From Caccovicinus sp964425595 (GTDB taxonomy: Bacteria; Bacillota; Clostridia; Lachnospirales; Lachnospiraceae), in NCBI GenBank assembly GCA_964425595.1, contig CAYRMW010000070.1, positions 1-8,975 of the forward strand: DNA of 8,975 nt, written 5' to 3'. Positions within the stretch are counted from its first letter, which is position 1. Each line of letters opens with the position of its first letter. Under the pieces are notes generated by a model. It had not been told where the DNA came from and made no database searches. It was given only the letters and a program-made list of their open reading frames with translations. Positions 1-6,426 of this stretch are shown piece by piece. Made by a program: the position numbers and the translations under genes.

Positions 1-838
1 ACAGGATCTTCTTCATGGCCTTCTTGGTCTCATCAGTAACGATCTTCGGGCCGGTGATATAGTCACCGTACTCCGCTGTATTGGAAATCGAGTAGCGCAT
101 GCCGGCGAAGCCACTCTCGTAGATCAGGTCCACGATCAGCTTCATCTCATGGATGCACTCAAAATACGCATTCTCCGGCGCATAGCCAGCCTCAACCAGC
201 GTCTCAAACCCGGCCTTCATCAAAGCAGTCACGCCGCCGCAGAGAACAGCCTGCTCACCAAACAGATCGGTCTCGGTCTCTACCCGGAAGGTGGTCTCCA
301 GTACGCCTGCTCTCGCCCCGCCGATCGCCTGCGCATAAGCCAGAGCCTTGTCAAGCGCCTTGCCGGTGGCATCCTGATGGACCGCTACCAGACATGGCGT
401 ACCTCTGCCCCTCTGGTACTCGCTGCGAACGGTATGGCCCGGCGCCTTCGGCGCGATCATGGTAACATCTACGTCTGCCGGAGGAACGATCTGGCCGAAA
501 TGGATCGCGAAACCGTGCGCAAACATCAGCATATTTCCCGGCTCCAGATTGGGCGCGATATCTTCTTTATACATCTTCGCCTGCTTCTCATCGTTGATCA
601 GGATCATGATGATGTCTGCCTTCTTTGCCGCCTTAGCGGCGGTGTAAACTTCGAATCCCTGTGCCTCAGCCTTTGCCCAGGACCTGCTTCCCTCATAAAG
701 GCCTACGATCACATGGCATCCGGACTCCTTTAAGTTCAGCGCATGGGCATGTCCCTGGCTGCCGTAGCCGATAATGGCGATCGTCTTGCCTTCGAGAAGG
801 GATATATTGCAGTCCTCCTGATAATAAATTTTAGCCAT
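1..838 (-). CDS. ilvC: Ketol-acid reductoisomerase, class I (3' end cut by window edge)
   Basis: IlvC converts 2-acetolactate or 2-aceto-2-hydroxybutyrate to the 2,3-dihydroxy acid in cytoplasmic valine, leucine and isoleucine synthesis, using NAD(P)H and Mg2+. About 279 residues are visible of the usual 330-345; the C-terminus lies off the left edge. Seen: the Rossmann loop GYGSQGHAHALNLKESG (residues 24-40), H108 in MFAHGF, APKAPGHTVR (129-138), and the knotted-domain metal ligands D191 and E195 (ETDLFGEQ), E227 and E231 (ECIHEMK). The cofactor loop reads GLYEGSRSW (46-54), where many NADPH enzymes have GLRxGSxSW. The ATG at 838 is preceded by GGAGGA (846-851, minus strand), which fixes the start. 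The gene lies 168 bp downstream of ilvN, with no convincing promoter or terminator between them, so co-transcription is likely. It is in the correct frame throughout. Confidence 0.97.
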   Translation of the reverse strand, partial: MAKIYYQEDCNISLLEGKTIAIIGYGSQGHAHALNLKESGCHVIVGLYEGSRSWAKAEAQGFEVYTAAKAAKKADIIMILINDEKQAKMYKEDIAPNLEPGNMLMFAHGFAIHFGQIVPPADVDVTMIAPKAPGHTVRSEYQRGRGTPCLVAVHQDATGKALDKALAYAQAIGGARAGVLETTFRVETETDLFGEQAVLCGGVTALMKAGFETLVEAGYAPENAYFECIHEMKLIVDLIYESGFAGMRYSISNTAEYGDYITGPKIVTDETKKAMKKIL

Positions 839-1006
839 CTTGCTTTCCTCCACTTCTTTCCTCCCTGCACCGGAAGGAGAATGTAATAATGAAATATAGC
901 GTTAAAGGCAGCTCTCCGGCGGCTCTCCGTCCGTCTCCGGCAAAACCTCCCGTAACCTGTCCTTCGCGCCGGAACCTGTACGCATCTTCGCCATCCGGCA
1001 GAAGAC

Positions 1007-1513
1007 TCAGGGGAGATAGCGGATATCCTCCGCGCCTCTCTGCAGGCCGGTAAGGCCCGTCCTGGCCAGTTCCAGGATCTCGTAATCCTCTAAAAGATTG
1101 ATCAGCGCATCCAGTTTCGACTGATCGCCGGTCAGCATAACCGTCAGGGAATCCTTCCCGACGTCCACGATGGTCGCGCGGAAAATATCCGCGATGGCGC
1201 TGACCGCCTGTCTCTGATTGGCATCGGCCCGTACCTTGACCATGATCAGTTCCCGGTACACCGAACGGCCTGCCGGAAGTTCCTTGATATCCCGCACGTC
1301 CTCCAGCTTGCGAAGCTGATTCTCGATCTGGACCAGGACCTCATGATCGCCCAGAGAGACCACCGTCATCCTGGAATACCGCGGATCCGCCGTCACGCCT
1401 ACCGTAAGGCTTTCAATGTTGTATCCGCGGCGGCTGAAGAGTCCGGCCACGCGGGACAAAACGCCCGCCGTATTGTCCACCAGCAACGATAAAACAATTC
1501 TGTTATCACTCAT
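1007..1513 (-). CDS. ilvN: Acetolactate synthase small (regulatory) subunit
   Basis: This is the regulatory subunit of acetohydroxyacid synthase, the first common step of branched-chain amino acid synthesis. In this family the ACT domain binds valine and mediates feedback inhibition of the catalytic subunit, which is not in the window. The product is 168 residues, a normal length. An N-terminal ACT domain covers about residues 4-78 (NRIVLSLLVDNTAGVLSRVA, then LFSRRGYNIESLTVG), followed by the C-terminal IlvN domain at about 84-160 (RELIMVKVRAD to EILELARTG). I chose the ATG at 1513 because the family begins right at the MSDNRIVLSLLVDN segment. The frame stays open to a TTG at 1534 (MKRRVIN-), but that adds seven residues with no better ribosome site. 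The ribosome site for 1513 is weak (AAGGCGAG, about 1522-1529). The gene has its own sigma-A promoter and is followed by ilvC. Confidence 0.95.
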   Translation of the reverse strand: MSDNRIVLSLLVDNTAGVLSRVAGLFSRRGYNIESLTVGVTADPRYSRMTVVSLGDHEVLVQIENQLRKLEDVRDIKELPAGRSVYRELIMVKVRADANQRQAVSAIADIFRATIVDVGKDSLTVMLTGDQSKLDALINLLEDYEILELARTGLTGLQRGAEDIRYLP

Positions 1514-1598
1514 ATTGATCACTCGCCTTTTCAAGATTGGTGATGCCGCCGTCAGACGCTTTCGCAGGCAGGAGACCGGCCAGCCGGCGCATATCCAT
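1506..1598 (-). other. Possible leaderless 30-codon upstream ORF overlapping the ilvN start
   Basis: An ATG at 1598 lies only about 9 bases downstream of the ilvN promoter -10 box, so it would be at or within 1-3 nt of the mRNA 5' end. The frame runs 30 codons (begins MDMRRLAGLLPAK, ends ASDQYE) and stops at TGA 1508-1506, overlapping the ilvN start by 8 nt in another frame. No Shine-Dalgarno is possible, so it would have to be read leaderless. It has four leucines but no branched-chain codon run like a classical attenuator leader. An open frame of this length is not improbable by chance. Confidence 0.25.
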
Positions 1599-1606
1599 TT
1601 AGACTA

Positions 1607-1635
1607 ATGATAACAATACAGAGAATATTTGTCAA
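1607..1635 (-). promoter_or_regulatory. Sigma-A promoter of ilvN(-ilvC)
   Basis: Reading the minus strand, a perfect -35 TTGACA (1630-1635) is followed by a 17-bp spacer and -10 TATCAT (1607-1612, five of six). Transcription should start near 1600, giving an 87-nt leader to ilvN. That leader is too short for a T-box and holds no obvious terminator hairpin. Confidence 0.85.
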
Positions 1636-1770
1636 ATGAATAAAAAGAATGGTTAAGATAGCCTGCGGTTATATCTTTTCCCTTTTGCGGAAAAATGTAG
1701 AAAATTTTGCCGTACTTTTATCTGTATTTTCCAGTTTTTTCAAATTCATCCATTTAATCCCAAAAGTCGA

Positions 1771-2472
1771 TTAATCGCCCCATTCTTCCAGAAGAATCCC
1801 GGTCAAAGCCTTCGCATCTTCTGCGATCTTATCCGCCCCCGCTTTCACCAGTTCCTCACAGCTCCCATATCCCAGGAGAACCCCCACACTGCTGATGCCA
1901 TTTTCTCTGGCGCCGAGAATATCATGCTCCCGGTCGCCGACCATGACGATCGCTTCCGGCGGTACTGACCGCCAGGTTTGCGCACCTTTGGCGTCTTCAC
2001 ACAGGAAGCCGGCCTCCCGAAGCACGTACCGGATCACATCGCCTTTCTTCACCCGGGTCTCTCCCATATCCGCACCGCCGATAAAGAGAAAATACGAATC
2101 CATCTGAAAATGCGCAAGGATCTGCCTGGCATAGATTTCCGGCTTTGAGGTCGCCACATAAAGCTTCCGTCCGGCAGCCGTAAGCTCTTCCAGCATCTTT
2201 CGGATCCCTGGGATCTCCCGGTTTTCAAAAATTCCCTTTTGGCTAAAATATTCCCGGTACACCCATACCGCCTCATCGGCCTGCTCCCTGGAAAAGCCGT
2301 AATACTCTCTGAAGCTGTCGCGAAGCGGAGGACCGATAAACGGGGTAAGCTTCTGCAGATCCTCCTCATGGATTCCGTAATGCCGGAGAGCGTACTGGAC
2401 CGACTTCGTAATTCCCTCCATGGGGTCCGTCAGTGTTCCGTCCAGATCAAACAGGATAATTTCTTTTTTCAT
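1771..2472 (-). CDS. HAD-superfamily hydrolase, phosphoglycolate phosphatase-like
   Basis: This is a predicted cytoplasmic Mg2+-dependent phosphatase of the haloacid dehalogenase superfamily, 233 residues, the usual size for the Gph/PGMB-like subfamily with an alpha-helical cap. All four HAD motifs are visible: motif I DLDGT with nucleophile D9 and acid/base D11, motif II in VATSK (S/T at 108-109), motif III lysine at K142-K143, and motif IV GDREHD (179-184, D180 and D184). The cap spans about residues 17-85. A short polar stretch (about 160-172, EDAKGAQTWRSVP) before motif IV looks like a small lineage-specific insertion. The ATG at 2472 has AGGGAGG (2477-2483) at a short 4-nt spacing. It starts 78 bp after gpmI with no promoter or terminator between, so it is probably read from the gpmI promoter. 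The substrate cannot be told from sequence. Phosphoglycolate or a side product of glycolysis would fit the context, but that is inference only. Confidence 0.9.
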   Translation of the reverse strand: MKKEIILFDLDGTLTDPMEGITKSVQYALRHYGIHEEDLQKLTPFIGPPLRDSFREYYGFSREQADEAVWVYREYFSQKGIFENREIPGIRKMLEELTAAGRKLYVATSKPEIYARQILAHFQMDSYFLFIGGADMGETRVKKGDVIRYVLREAGFLCEDAKGAQTWRSVPPEAIVMVGDREHDILGARENGISSVGVLLGYGSCEELVKAGADKIAEDAKALTGILLEEWGD

Positions 2473-2550
2473 TACGCCTCCCTGAACCTTTCGTTATTTC
2501 CGTCGTCCCCCCCAGTTTACCACAGTTCGGCAGGCAATGCCGCTCGTCTC

Positions 2551-4092
2551 TTATTTCACCAGCAGGCTCTTTCCGGTCATTTCCTTGGGCTGCTCCATTC
2601 CCATCAGCTCGATCAGCGTAGGAACGATGTCAGCCAGGCATCCGCCTTCTCTCAGCTTATAGGAGGGATCGGCGTTCACCAGGATAAAGGGAACGGGATT
2701 GGTGGTATGTGCCGTCCAGGGCTCGCCGGTAGCATAATCCACCAGCTGCTCCGCGTTGCCGTGGTCAGCGCAGATAAACAGAATGCCGTCCACTTCCTTA
2801 ATGGCATCCACGGCCTTTCCTACGCACTCGTCCACAGTCTCGATGGCTTTGATGGCGGCAGACTCCACGCCGGTGTGGCCTACCATATCCGGGTTTGCGA
2901 AGTTAATGATGATCACGTCATATTTTCCGGACTTAATGGCCTCTACCAGTTTCTCGCATACCATGGGCGCGCTCATCTCCGGCTTCAGGTCATAGGTGGG
3001 CACCTCCTTGGGCGAAGGAACCAGGATCCGGTCTTCACCTTCGTTGGGCTCCTCAACACCGCCGTTAAAGAAGAAGGTCACATGGGCATACTTCTCCGTC
3101 TCCGCGATCCTGGCCTGCTTTAATCCATGAGCCGCCAGAAATTCGCCGAAGGTATTGGTCACCTCTTCCTTGTGGAAGGCGACCAGCTTATGGGGGATGG
3201 TCTCGTCATATTCGGTGAAGCAGATATACACCAGATCCATCCGCTTTCCTCTCTCGAAGCCGTCAAATTCGTCGTCGCAGAAGGCGCGGGTAATCTCTCT
3301 GGCGCGGTCCGGGCGGAAATTAAAGAAGATAACGGAGTCATGCTCCCGGATCAGACCTACCGGGCGGCCGTCCTCTACCACTACGGTGGGCACTACGAAC
3401 TCATCGTATTTTTCCTCATCATAGGAAGCCTGGATTCCGGCGGGGCCGCTTTCCGCGGTCTTTCCCTCGCCTTTGGTCAGGGCATCATAAGCCAACTTCA
3501 CGCGATCCCAGTTCTTGTCCCGGTCCATCGCATAGTAACGGCCCATAACGGAGGCAACCCTGCCGACGCCAAGCTCCTTCATCTTTGCCTCAAGGGTCTC
3601 CACAAACTCCTTTCCGGAAGCCGGCGGCGTGTCGCGGCCGTCCAGAAAACAGTGAACAAATACCTTCTCCAGGCCCTGGCGTTTGGCCAGCTCCAGCAGA
3701 CCGAAAATGTGGGTCAGATGGCTGTGCACGCCGCCGTCGGATACCAGGCCATACAAATGAAGTGCGGAGTCGTGCGCTTTGCAGTTATCTACCGCTTTCG
3801 CGAATGCCGGGTTCTCAAAGAAATCGCCGTCCTGAATGGACTTGGTAATGCGGGTCAGCTCCTGATAAACGATGCGTCCCGCGCCCATATTCAAATGGCC
3901 GACTTCCGAGTTTCCCATCTGGCCATCCGGCAGGCCGACTGCCATGCCGCTGGCATAGCCCTTGACGCATGGGCACTGGCTCATCAGCTGATCCATAATA
4001 GGCGTCCGCGCCTCGCATACCGCGTTATGGTCGCAATTATCATTCAGGCCGTAGCCATCCAAAATCATCAATACCACTGGTTTCTTGCTCAT
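2551..4092 (-). CDS. gpmI: 2,3-bisphosphoglycerate-independent phosphoglycerate mutase
   Basis: GpmI interconverts 3- and 2-phosphoglycerate in glycolysis and gluconeogenesis through a phosphoserine intermediate and two Mn2+ ions; it acts as a cytoplasmic monomer of the alkaline-phosphatase superfamily. The 513-residue length is typical. Catalytic features line up well with the Bacillus-type enzyme: D12 (LDGYG), nucleophile S62 (MGNSEVGH), H123, D151-R153-D154 (LDGRDTPP), R185 and R191, R260 and R263 (NFRPDRARE), K334, then D402/H406 (NPDMVGHTG), D443/H444 (CADHGN) and H462 (TAHTTNPVP). The ATG at 4092 has GGAG (4099-4102) at 6 nt. The gene sits after tpiA but behind a terminator and its own promoter, so it can be expressed apart from gap-pgk-tpiA. 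No key residue is missing. A long open frame on the opposite strand is a codon-bias shadow. Confidence 0.98.
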   Translation of the reverse strand: MSKKPVVLMILDGYGLNDNCDHNAVCEARTPIMDQLMSQCPCVKGYASGMAVGLPDGQMGNSEVGHLNMGAGRIVYQELTRITKSIQDGDFFENPAFAKAVDNCKAHDSALHLYGLVSDGGVHSHLTHIFGLLELAKRQGLEKVFVHCFLDGRDTPPASGKEFVETLEAKMKELGVGRVASVMGRYYAMDRDKNWDRVKLAYDALTKGEGKTAESGPAGIQASYDEEKYDEFVVPTVVVEDGRPVGLIREHDSVIFFNFRPDRAREITRAFCDDEFDGFERGKRMDLVYICFTEYDETIPHKLVAFHKEEVTNTFGEFLAAHGLKQARIAETEKYAHVTFFFNGGVEEPNEGEDRILVPSPKEVPTYDLKPEMSAPMVCEKLVEAIKSGKYDVIIINFANPDMVGHTGVESAAIKAIETVDECVGKAVDAIKEVDGILFICADHGNAEQLVDYATGEPWTAHTTNPVPFILVNADPSYKLREGGCLADIVPTLIELMGMEQPKEMTGKSLLVK

Positions 4093-4148
4093 ATTGTTCT
4101 CCTTTCCTGCCGGAAAAAGGCGTTTGCCCCTCTCTGCAGTTCATGCTT

Positions 4149-4166
4149 GTCCGCACTCCTTCGGAC
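4149..4166. promoter_or_regulatory. Inverted repeat at the gpmI transcription start
   Basis: GTCCG, 8 bases, CGGAC forms a perfect 5-bp inverted repeat immediately downstream of the gpmI -10 box, overlapping the expected start site near 4163. As only part would be in the RNA, a DNA-binding (operator) role is more natural than an RNA hairpin. The spacer on the minus strand contains AAGGAG. The arms are short, so chance is possible. Confidence 0.3.
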
Positions 4167-4169
4167 AGT

Positions 4170-4198
4170 ATTTTACAGGAATTCATCCGGACTGGCAA
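4170..4198 (-). promoter_or_regulatory. Sigma-A promoter of gpmI
   Basis: On the minus strand, -35 TTGCCA (4193-4198) is followed by a 17-bp spacer and -10 TAAAAT (4170-4175); both match five of six consensus bases. It lies between the tpiA terminator and the gpmI ribosome site, about 70 nt upstream of the start codon. The -35 hexamer is identical to that of the gap promoter. Confidence 0.75.
4171..4184. repeat. 14-bp element shared with the gap promoter (copy 1)
   Basis: TTTTACAGGAATTC here is identical to 7559-7572 upstream of gap, in the same orientation. In the gpmI promoter it covers part of the -10 box and the adjacent spacer; in gap it lies just upstream of the -35 box. It could be a regulator site or a coincidence of AT-rich promoter DNA. 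Confidence 0.4.
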
Positions 4199-4223
4199 GT
4201 CCCTGCTCTTTAGAATATTTCCC

Positions 4224-4255
4224 AAAAAACGGGGAACCATACAGGCTGGCTCCCC
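4224..4255 (-). terminator. Rho-independent terminator after tpiA
   Basis: On the minus strand, GGGGAGCCA (4247-4255) pairs with TGGTTCCCC (4231-4239), including one G-U pair, around a 7-base loop. A run of six T follows after one G (4224-4229). It starts 12 bp after the tpiA stop codon, so it should end the upstream transcript before the gpmI promoter. Confidence 0.88.
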
Positions 4256-4267
4256 TTTCTTTGCAGA

Positions 4268-5029
4268 CTATTTATTATAGTTGACGATCTTTCCGAAATC
4301 CGGCTTCAATGACGCGCCGCCTACCAGGCCGCCATCGATATCCGGCTGCGTGAATAACTCCGGGGCGGAAGCTGCCGATACGGAGCCGCCATACTGGATG
4401 CGCACCGCCTCTGCCGTCTCCTCATCGTAGATCTCGCCGATGCACACACGAATGGCCGCGCATACCTCTTCAGCCTGCTCAGTGGTGGCCACTTTGCCGG
4501 TACCGATCGCCCAGATGGGCTCATAAGCGATCACCGCCGTCTTCGCCTGATCCGCGGTTACATTCTGGAAGGCGATCTTGATCTGCTGACGGATCCAGTC
4601 GATGGTGATGCCCTGATCCCTCTGAGTCAGGGACTCACCGCAGCAGATGATGGGGGTGATGCCGTGCTCGAAAGCCTTCAGAACCTTCTTGTTCACCGTC
4701 TCATCCGTCTCTGCGAAATACTCTCTCCGCTCCGAATGACCGATGATCACATACTTTACTCCTGCATCGGTCAGCATCGCGGGAGAAATCTCGCCGGTGT
4801 AGGCCCCCTTCTCCTCAAAGTACATATTCTCCGCGCCGATCTGGATATTCGTTCCCTTTGCCGCCTCCATGGCCGGAATAATATCAATGGCAGGAACGCA
4901 GAACACCACATCGACCTCATCATTGACCACCAGCGGTTTTAACGTCTCTACCAGCGCAACTGCCTCCGAAGGTGTCATGTTCATCTTCCAGTTGCCTGCA
5001 ATGATCTTCTTTCTTCCCATTTTACACAT
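4268..5029 (-). CDS. tpiA: Triosephosphate isomerase
   Basis: TpiA interconverts dihydroxyacetone phosphate and glyceraldehyde 3-phosphate as a cytoplasmic TIM-barrel dimer. The product is 253 residues from this start, close to the usual 250. Seen: NWKMN with substrate-binding N13 and K15, the catalytic histidine H98 in IIGHSERR, the catalytic E170 in AYEPIWAIGTGK with mobile loop 6 following, YGGSV (213-217), and phosphate-binding GGLVGGASL (233-241). I chose the ATG at 5029 (MCKMGRKK) because AAGGA stands 7 nt before it. The ATG at 5020 (MGRKK) would give the more standard N-terminus but has a ribosome site 16 nt away. The frame is open further, to an ATG at 5086, which adds a non-homologous segment. 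It lies 79 bp after pgk with no promoter seen, and is closed by a terminator. Confidence 0.97.
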   Translation of the reverse strand: MCKMGRKKIIAGNWKMNMTPSEAVALVETLKPLVVNDEVDVVFCVPAIDIIPAMEAAKGTNIQIGAENMYFEEKGAYTGEISPAMLTDAGVKYVIIGHSERREYFAETDETVNKKVLKAFEHGITPIICCGESLTQRDQGITIDWIRQQIKIAFQNVTADQAKTAVIAYEPIWAIGTGKVATTEQAEEVCAAIRVCIGEIYDEETAEAVRIQYGGSVSAASAPELFTQPDIDGGLVGGASLKPDFGKIVNYNK

Positions 5030-5036
5030 CTCGCTT

Positions 5037-5041
5037 TCCTT
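5037..5041 (-). promoter_or_regulatory. Ribosome binding site deciding the tpiA start
   Basis: AAGGA on the minus strand lies 7 nt before the ATG at 5029 and 16 nt before the ATG at 5020. It therefore favours the MCKM- start over the more family-typical MGRKK- start. Confidence 0.6.
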
Positions 5042-5094
5042 ATCCGGTATGCCCGCAAAGGATCCATCCCGGGACACACCGGCCATCTGCTTTA

Positions 5095-5107
5095 CCTGCC
5101 GCGCAGG
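5095..5107 (-). other. Small hairpin directly after the pgk stop codon
   Basis: CCTGC, 3 bases, GCAGG begins one base past the pgk stop. There is no T run, so it is not a terminator. It might block 3' exonuclease or separate the cistrons, or be without function. Confidence 0.35.
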
Positions 5108-5108
5108 A

Positions 5109-6323
5109 TTATTTATTGTCCGCCGCAGCTACGCCGGGCAGCTCCTTACCCTCCAGAAACTCCAGCGAAGCGCCGCCACCGGTAGAGATGTGTGTCATCT
5201 TATCCGCAAAGCCCAGTCTCTTTACCGCGTTGACCGAATCGCCGCCGCCGATCACCGTGGTGGCATCCGTCAGCTCCGCTACCGCGCGGCAGATCTCCAG
5301 CGTACCCTCGGCAAAATTAGCAAACTCAAACACGCCCATGGGGCCGTTCCATACTACGGTTTTGGCCCCCTCCAAAGCCTTCTTGTAAGCGGCAATCGTC
5401 TTCGGGCCGATATCATAGCCGGACCAGCCGGCATCCAGAACATCGACTACCTTCTTCTCGGTATCGTCCTTGAACTCTTTGCCCTCTACGTGATCGATGG
5501 GCAGCAGGAAATTGACGCCTCTGTCCTTTGCCTTCTGAACCATTTCCAGCGCGTAGTCCAGCTGATCCTCCTCGCACAGGGAATTTCCCACTTCCTGGCC
5601 CTGTGCCTTCAGGAAGGTATAAGCCATACCGCCACCGATGATCAGCGTATCAACCTTTTCCAGCAGATTATTGATCACCTTGATCTTATCCGAAACCTTG
5701 GCACCGCCCAGGATAGCCACGAAGGGACGAACCGGGTTCTCTACCGCCTGGCCTAAGAACTTAATCTCCTTTTCCATCAGATAGCCGACGACGTTCTCTG
5801 TCGTATACTTGGTCACGCCGACATTGGAGCAGTGCGCGCGGTGCGCCGTGCCAAACGCGTCGTTCACGAAAATACCGTTGTCGCAGAGAGCAGCCAGTTC
5901 CTTCGCATATTCGTCAGCAGCCGGATCCTTACCATACTTGGTCTCCTCTACACGATAGCGGGTATTCTCCAGAAGAAGAACCTGTCCATCCTCCAGACCG
6001 GCAGCCAGCGCCTGCGTCTCCGGTCCCGTAACCTTAGGATCGCTGACAAACTTAACCTCAACACCCAGGCGTTCACTCAGTGCAGGGGCAACCGGAGCCA
6101 GGGACATCGCCGGAACAGGCTCGCCCTTCGGCTTGCCTAAATGCGAGCACAGGATGACCTTCGCGCCCTGATCCAGAAGCTTCTTAATGGTGGGAATCGC
6201 GCCGTCGATCCGGTTGTAATTCTGGATCACGCCATCCTTTAACGGCACGTTAAAATCGCAGCGGACCAGTACCTTCTTTCCCTTTAACTCCTTCAAATCA
6301 TCTACTGTTTTCTTGTTCAGCAT
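5109..6323 (-). CDS. pgk: Phosphoglycerate kinase
   Basis: Pgk transfers phosphate from 1,3-bisphosphoglycerate to ADP, the first ATP-forming step of glycolysis, as a cytoplasmic two-domain monomer. From the ATG at 6323 the product is 404 residues, near the usual 390-417. Seen: the N-terminal 3-phosphoglycerate site with R21, D23 and N25 (VRCDFNVP), R38, SHLGKPKG (60-67), R122 (ENTRYR), NDAFGTAHRAH (154-164), then the C-terminal nucleotide domain with ILGGAKVSDK (204-213), IIGGGMAYTFLKA (228-240), NGPMGVFE (326-333), GGGDS (359-363) and TGGGASLEFL (381-390). The frame is open upstream, but MLNKKTVDDL is the usual clostridial N-terminus. GGAG (6334-6337) stands 10 nt before it, while an out-of-frame ATG at 6330 is closer to that site. 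No promoter is visible in the spacer after gap; only a terminator-type hairpin is seen there. Confidence 0.97.
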   Translation of the reverse strand: MLNKKTVDDLKELKGKKVLVRCDFNVPLKDGVIQNYNRIDGAIPTIKKLLDQGAKVILCSHLGKPKGEPVPAMSLAPVAPALSERLGVEVKFVSDPKVTGPETQALAAGLEDGQVLLLENTRYRVEETKYGKDPAADEYAKELAALCDNGIFVNDAFGTAHRAHCSNVGVTKYTTENVVGYLMEKEIKFLGQAVENPVRPFVAILGGAKVSDKIKVINNLLEKVDTLIIGGGMAYTFLKAQGQEVGNSLCEEDQLDYALEMVQKAKDRGVNFLLPIDHVEGKEFKDDTEKKVVDVLDAGWSGYDIGPKTIAAYKKALEGAKTVVWNGPMGVFEFANFAEGTLEICRAVAELTDATTVIGGGDSVNAVKRLGFADKMTHISTGGGASLEFLEGKELPGVAAADNK

Positions 6324-6346
6324 AATCCATATACTCCTTTCCACAT

Positions 6347-6380
6347 AAAAAGGAGGCCGGTCCAAATGACCGGACCTCCT
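6347..6380 (-). terminator. Intercistronic terminator or attenuator hairpin between gap and pgk
   Basis: On the minus strand AGGAGG (6375-6380), a single bulged base, and CCGGTC (6368-6373) pair with GACCGG (6357-6362) and CCTCCT (6351-6356) around a 5-base loop. The stem is 12 bp with one bulge, followed by TTTTT. Structurally it is a good Rho-independent terminator. Its T run ends only 23 nt before the pgk ATG, leaving no room for a promoter downstream, so it probably lowers or regulates read-through from gap into pgk-tpiA. Confidence 0.8.
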
Positions 6381-6387
6381 CAAGGTC
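6373..6387 (-). other. Hairpin that would compete with the gap-pgk terminator
   Basis: GACCT, 5 bases, AGGTC on the minus strand forms a 5-bp stem whose 3' arm lies within the 5' arm of the terminator stem, so the two structures exclude each other. This is the geometry of an antiterminator, but the stem is short and much weaker than the terminator. Confidence 0.35.
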
Positions 6388-6402
6388 TTGATTCATGATC
6401 AA
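6388..6402 (-). other. Inverted repeat in the gap-pgk spacer
   Basis: TTGAT, 5 bases, ATCAA is a perfect inverted repeat lying end to end with the hairpins on either side. It is AT-rich and weak as an RNA stem. No function is known. Confidence 0.35.
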
Positions 6403-6403
6403 C

Positions 6404-6419
6404 CGGGCTTTGTGGCCCG
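6404..6419 (-). other. GC-rich hairpin just after the gap stop codon
   Basis: CGGGC, 6 bases, GCCCG forms a 5-bp all-GC stem 7 bp past the gap stop codon. No T run follows, so it is not a terminator by itself. It could protect the 3' end of a processed gap mRNA. Confidence 0.4.
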
Positions 6420-6426
6420 AAGTGCA

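Noticed and set aside
149..733. Plus-strand open frame of 194 codons at the left end
   Set aside because: It is antisense to ilvC, whose minus-strand translation matches the family from end to end.
839..1006. Separate promoter, T-box or attenuator in the ilvN-ilvC spacer
   Set aside because: I found only a loose GCCGGA/TCCGGC pairing with a large loop and no paired -35/-10 at good spacing, and no T-box-like leader or terminator.
1636..1770. Terminator after the HAD gene
   Set aside because: The AT-rich stretch offers only a weak mismatched pairing (CGGCAAAA with TTTTTCCG) and no convincing GC stem followed by a T run.
2239..4284. Long open frames on the plus strand opposite the HAD gene and gpmI (294 and 385 codons)
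   Set aside because: They are antisense to clearly conserved genes, show no recognisable domain, and have no proper ribosome sites. Open antisense frames are expected from GC-rich codon use.
4869..5756. Plus-strand open frame of 295 codons across tpiA and pgk
   Set aside because: It spans two well-supported minus-strand genes and their spacer and shows no protein family features.
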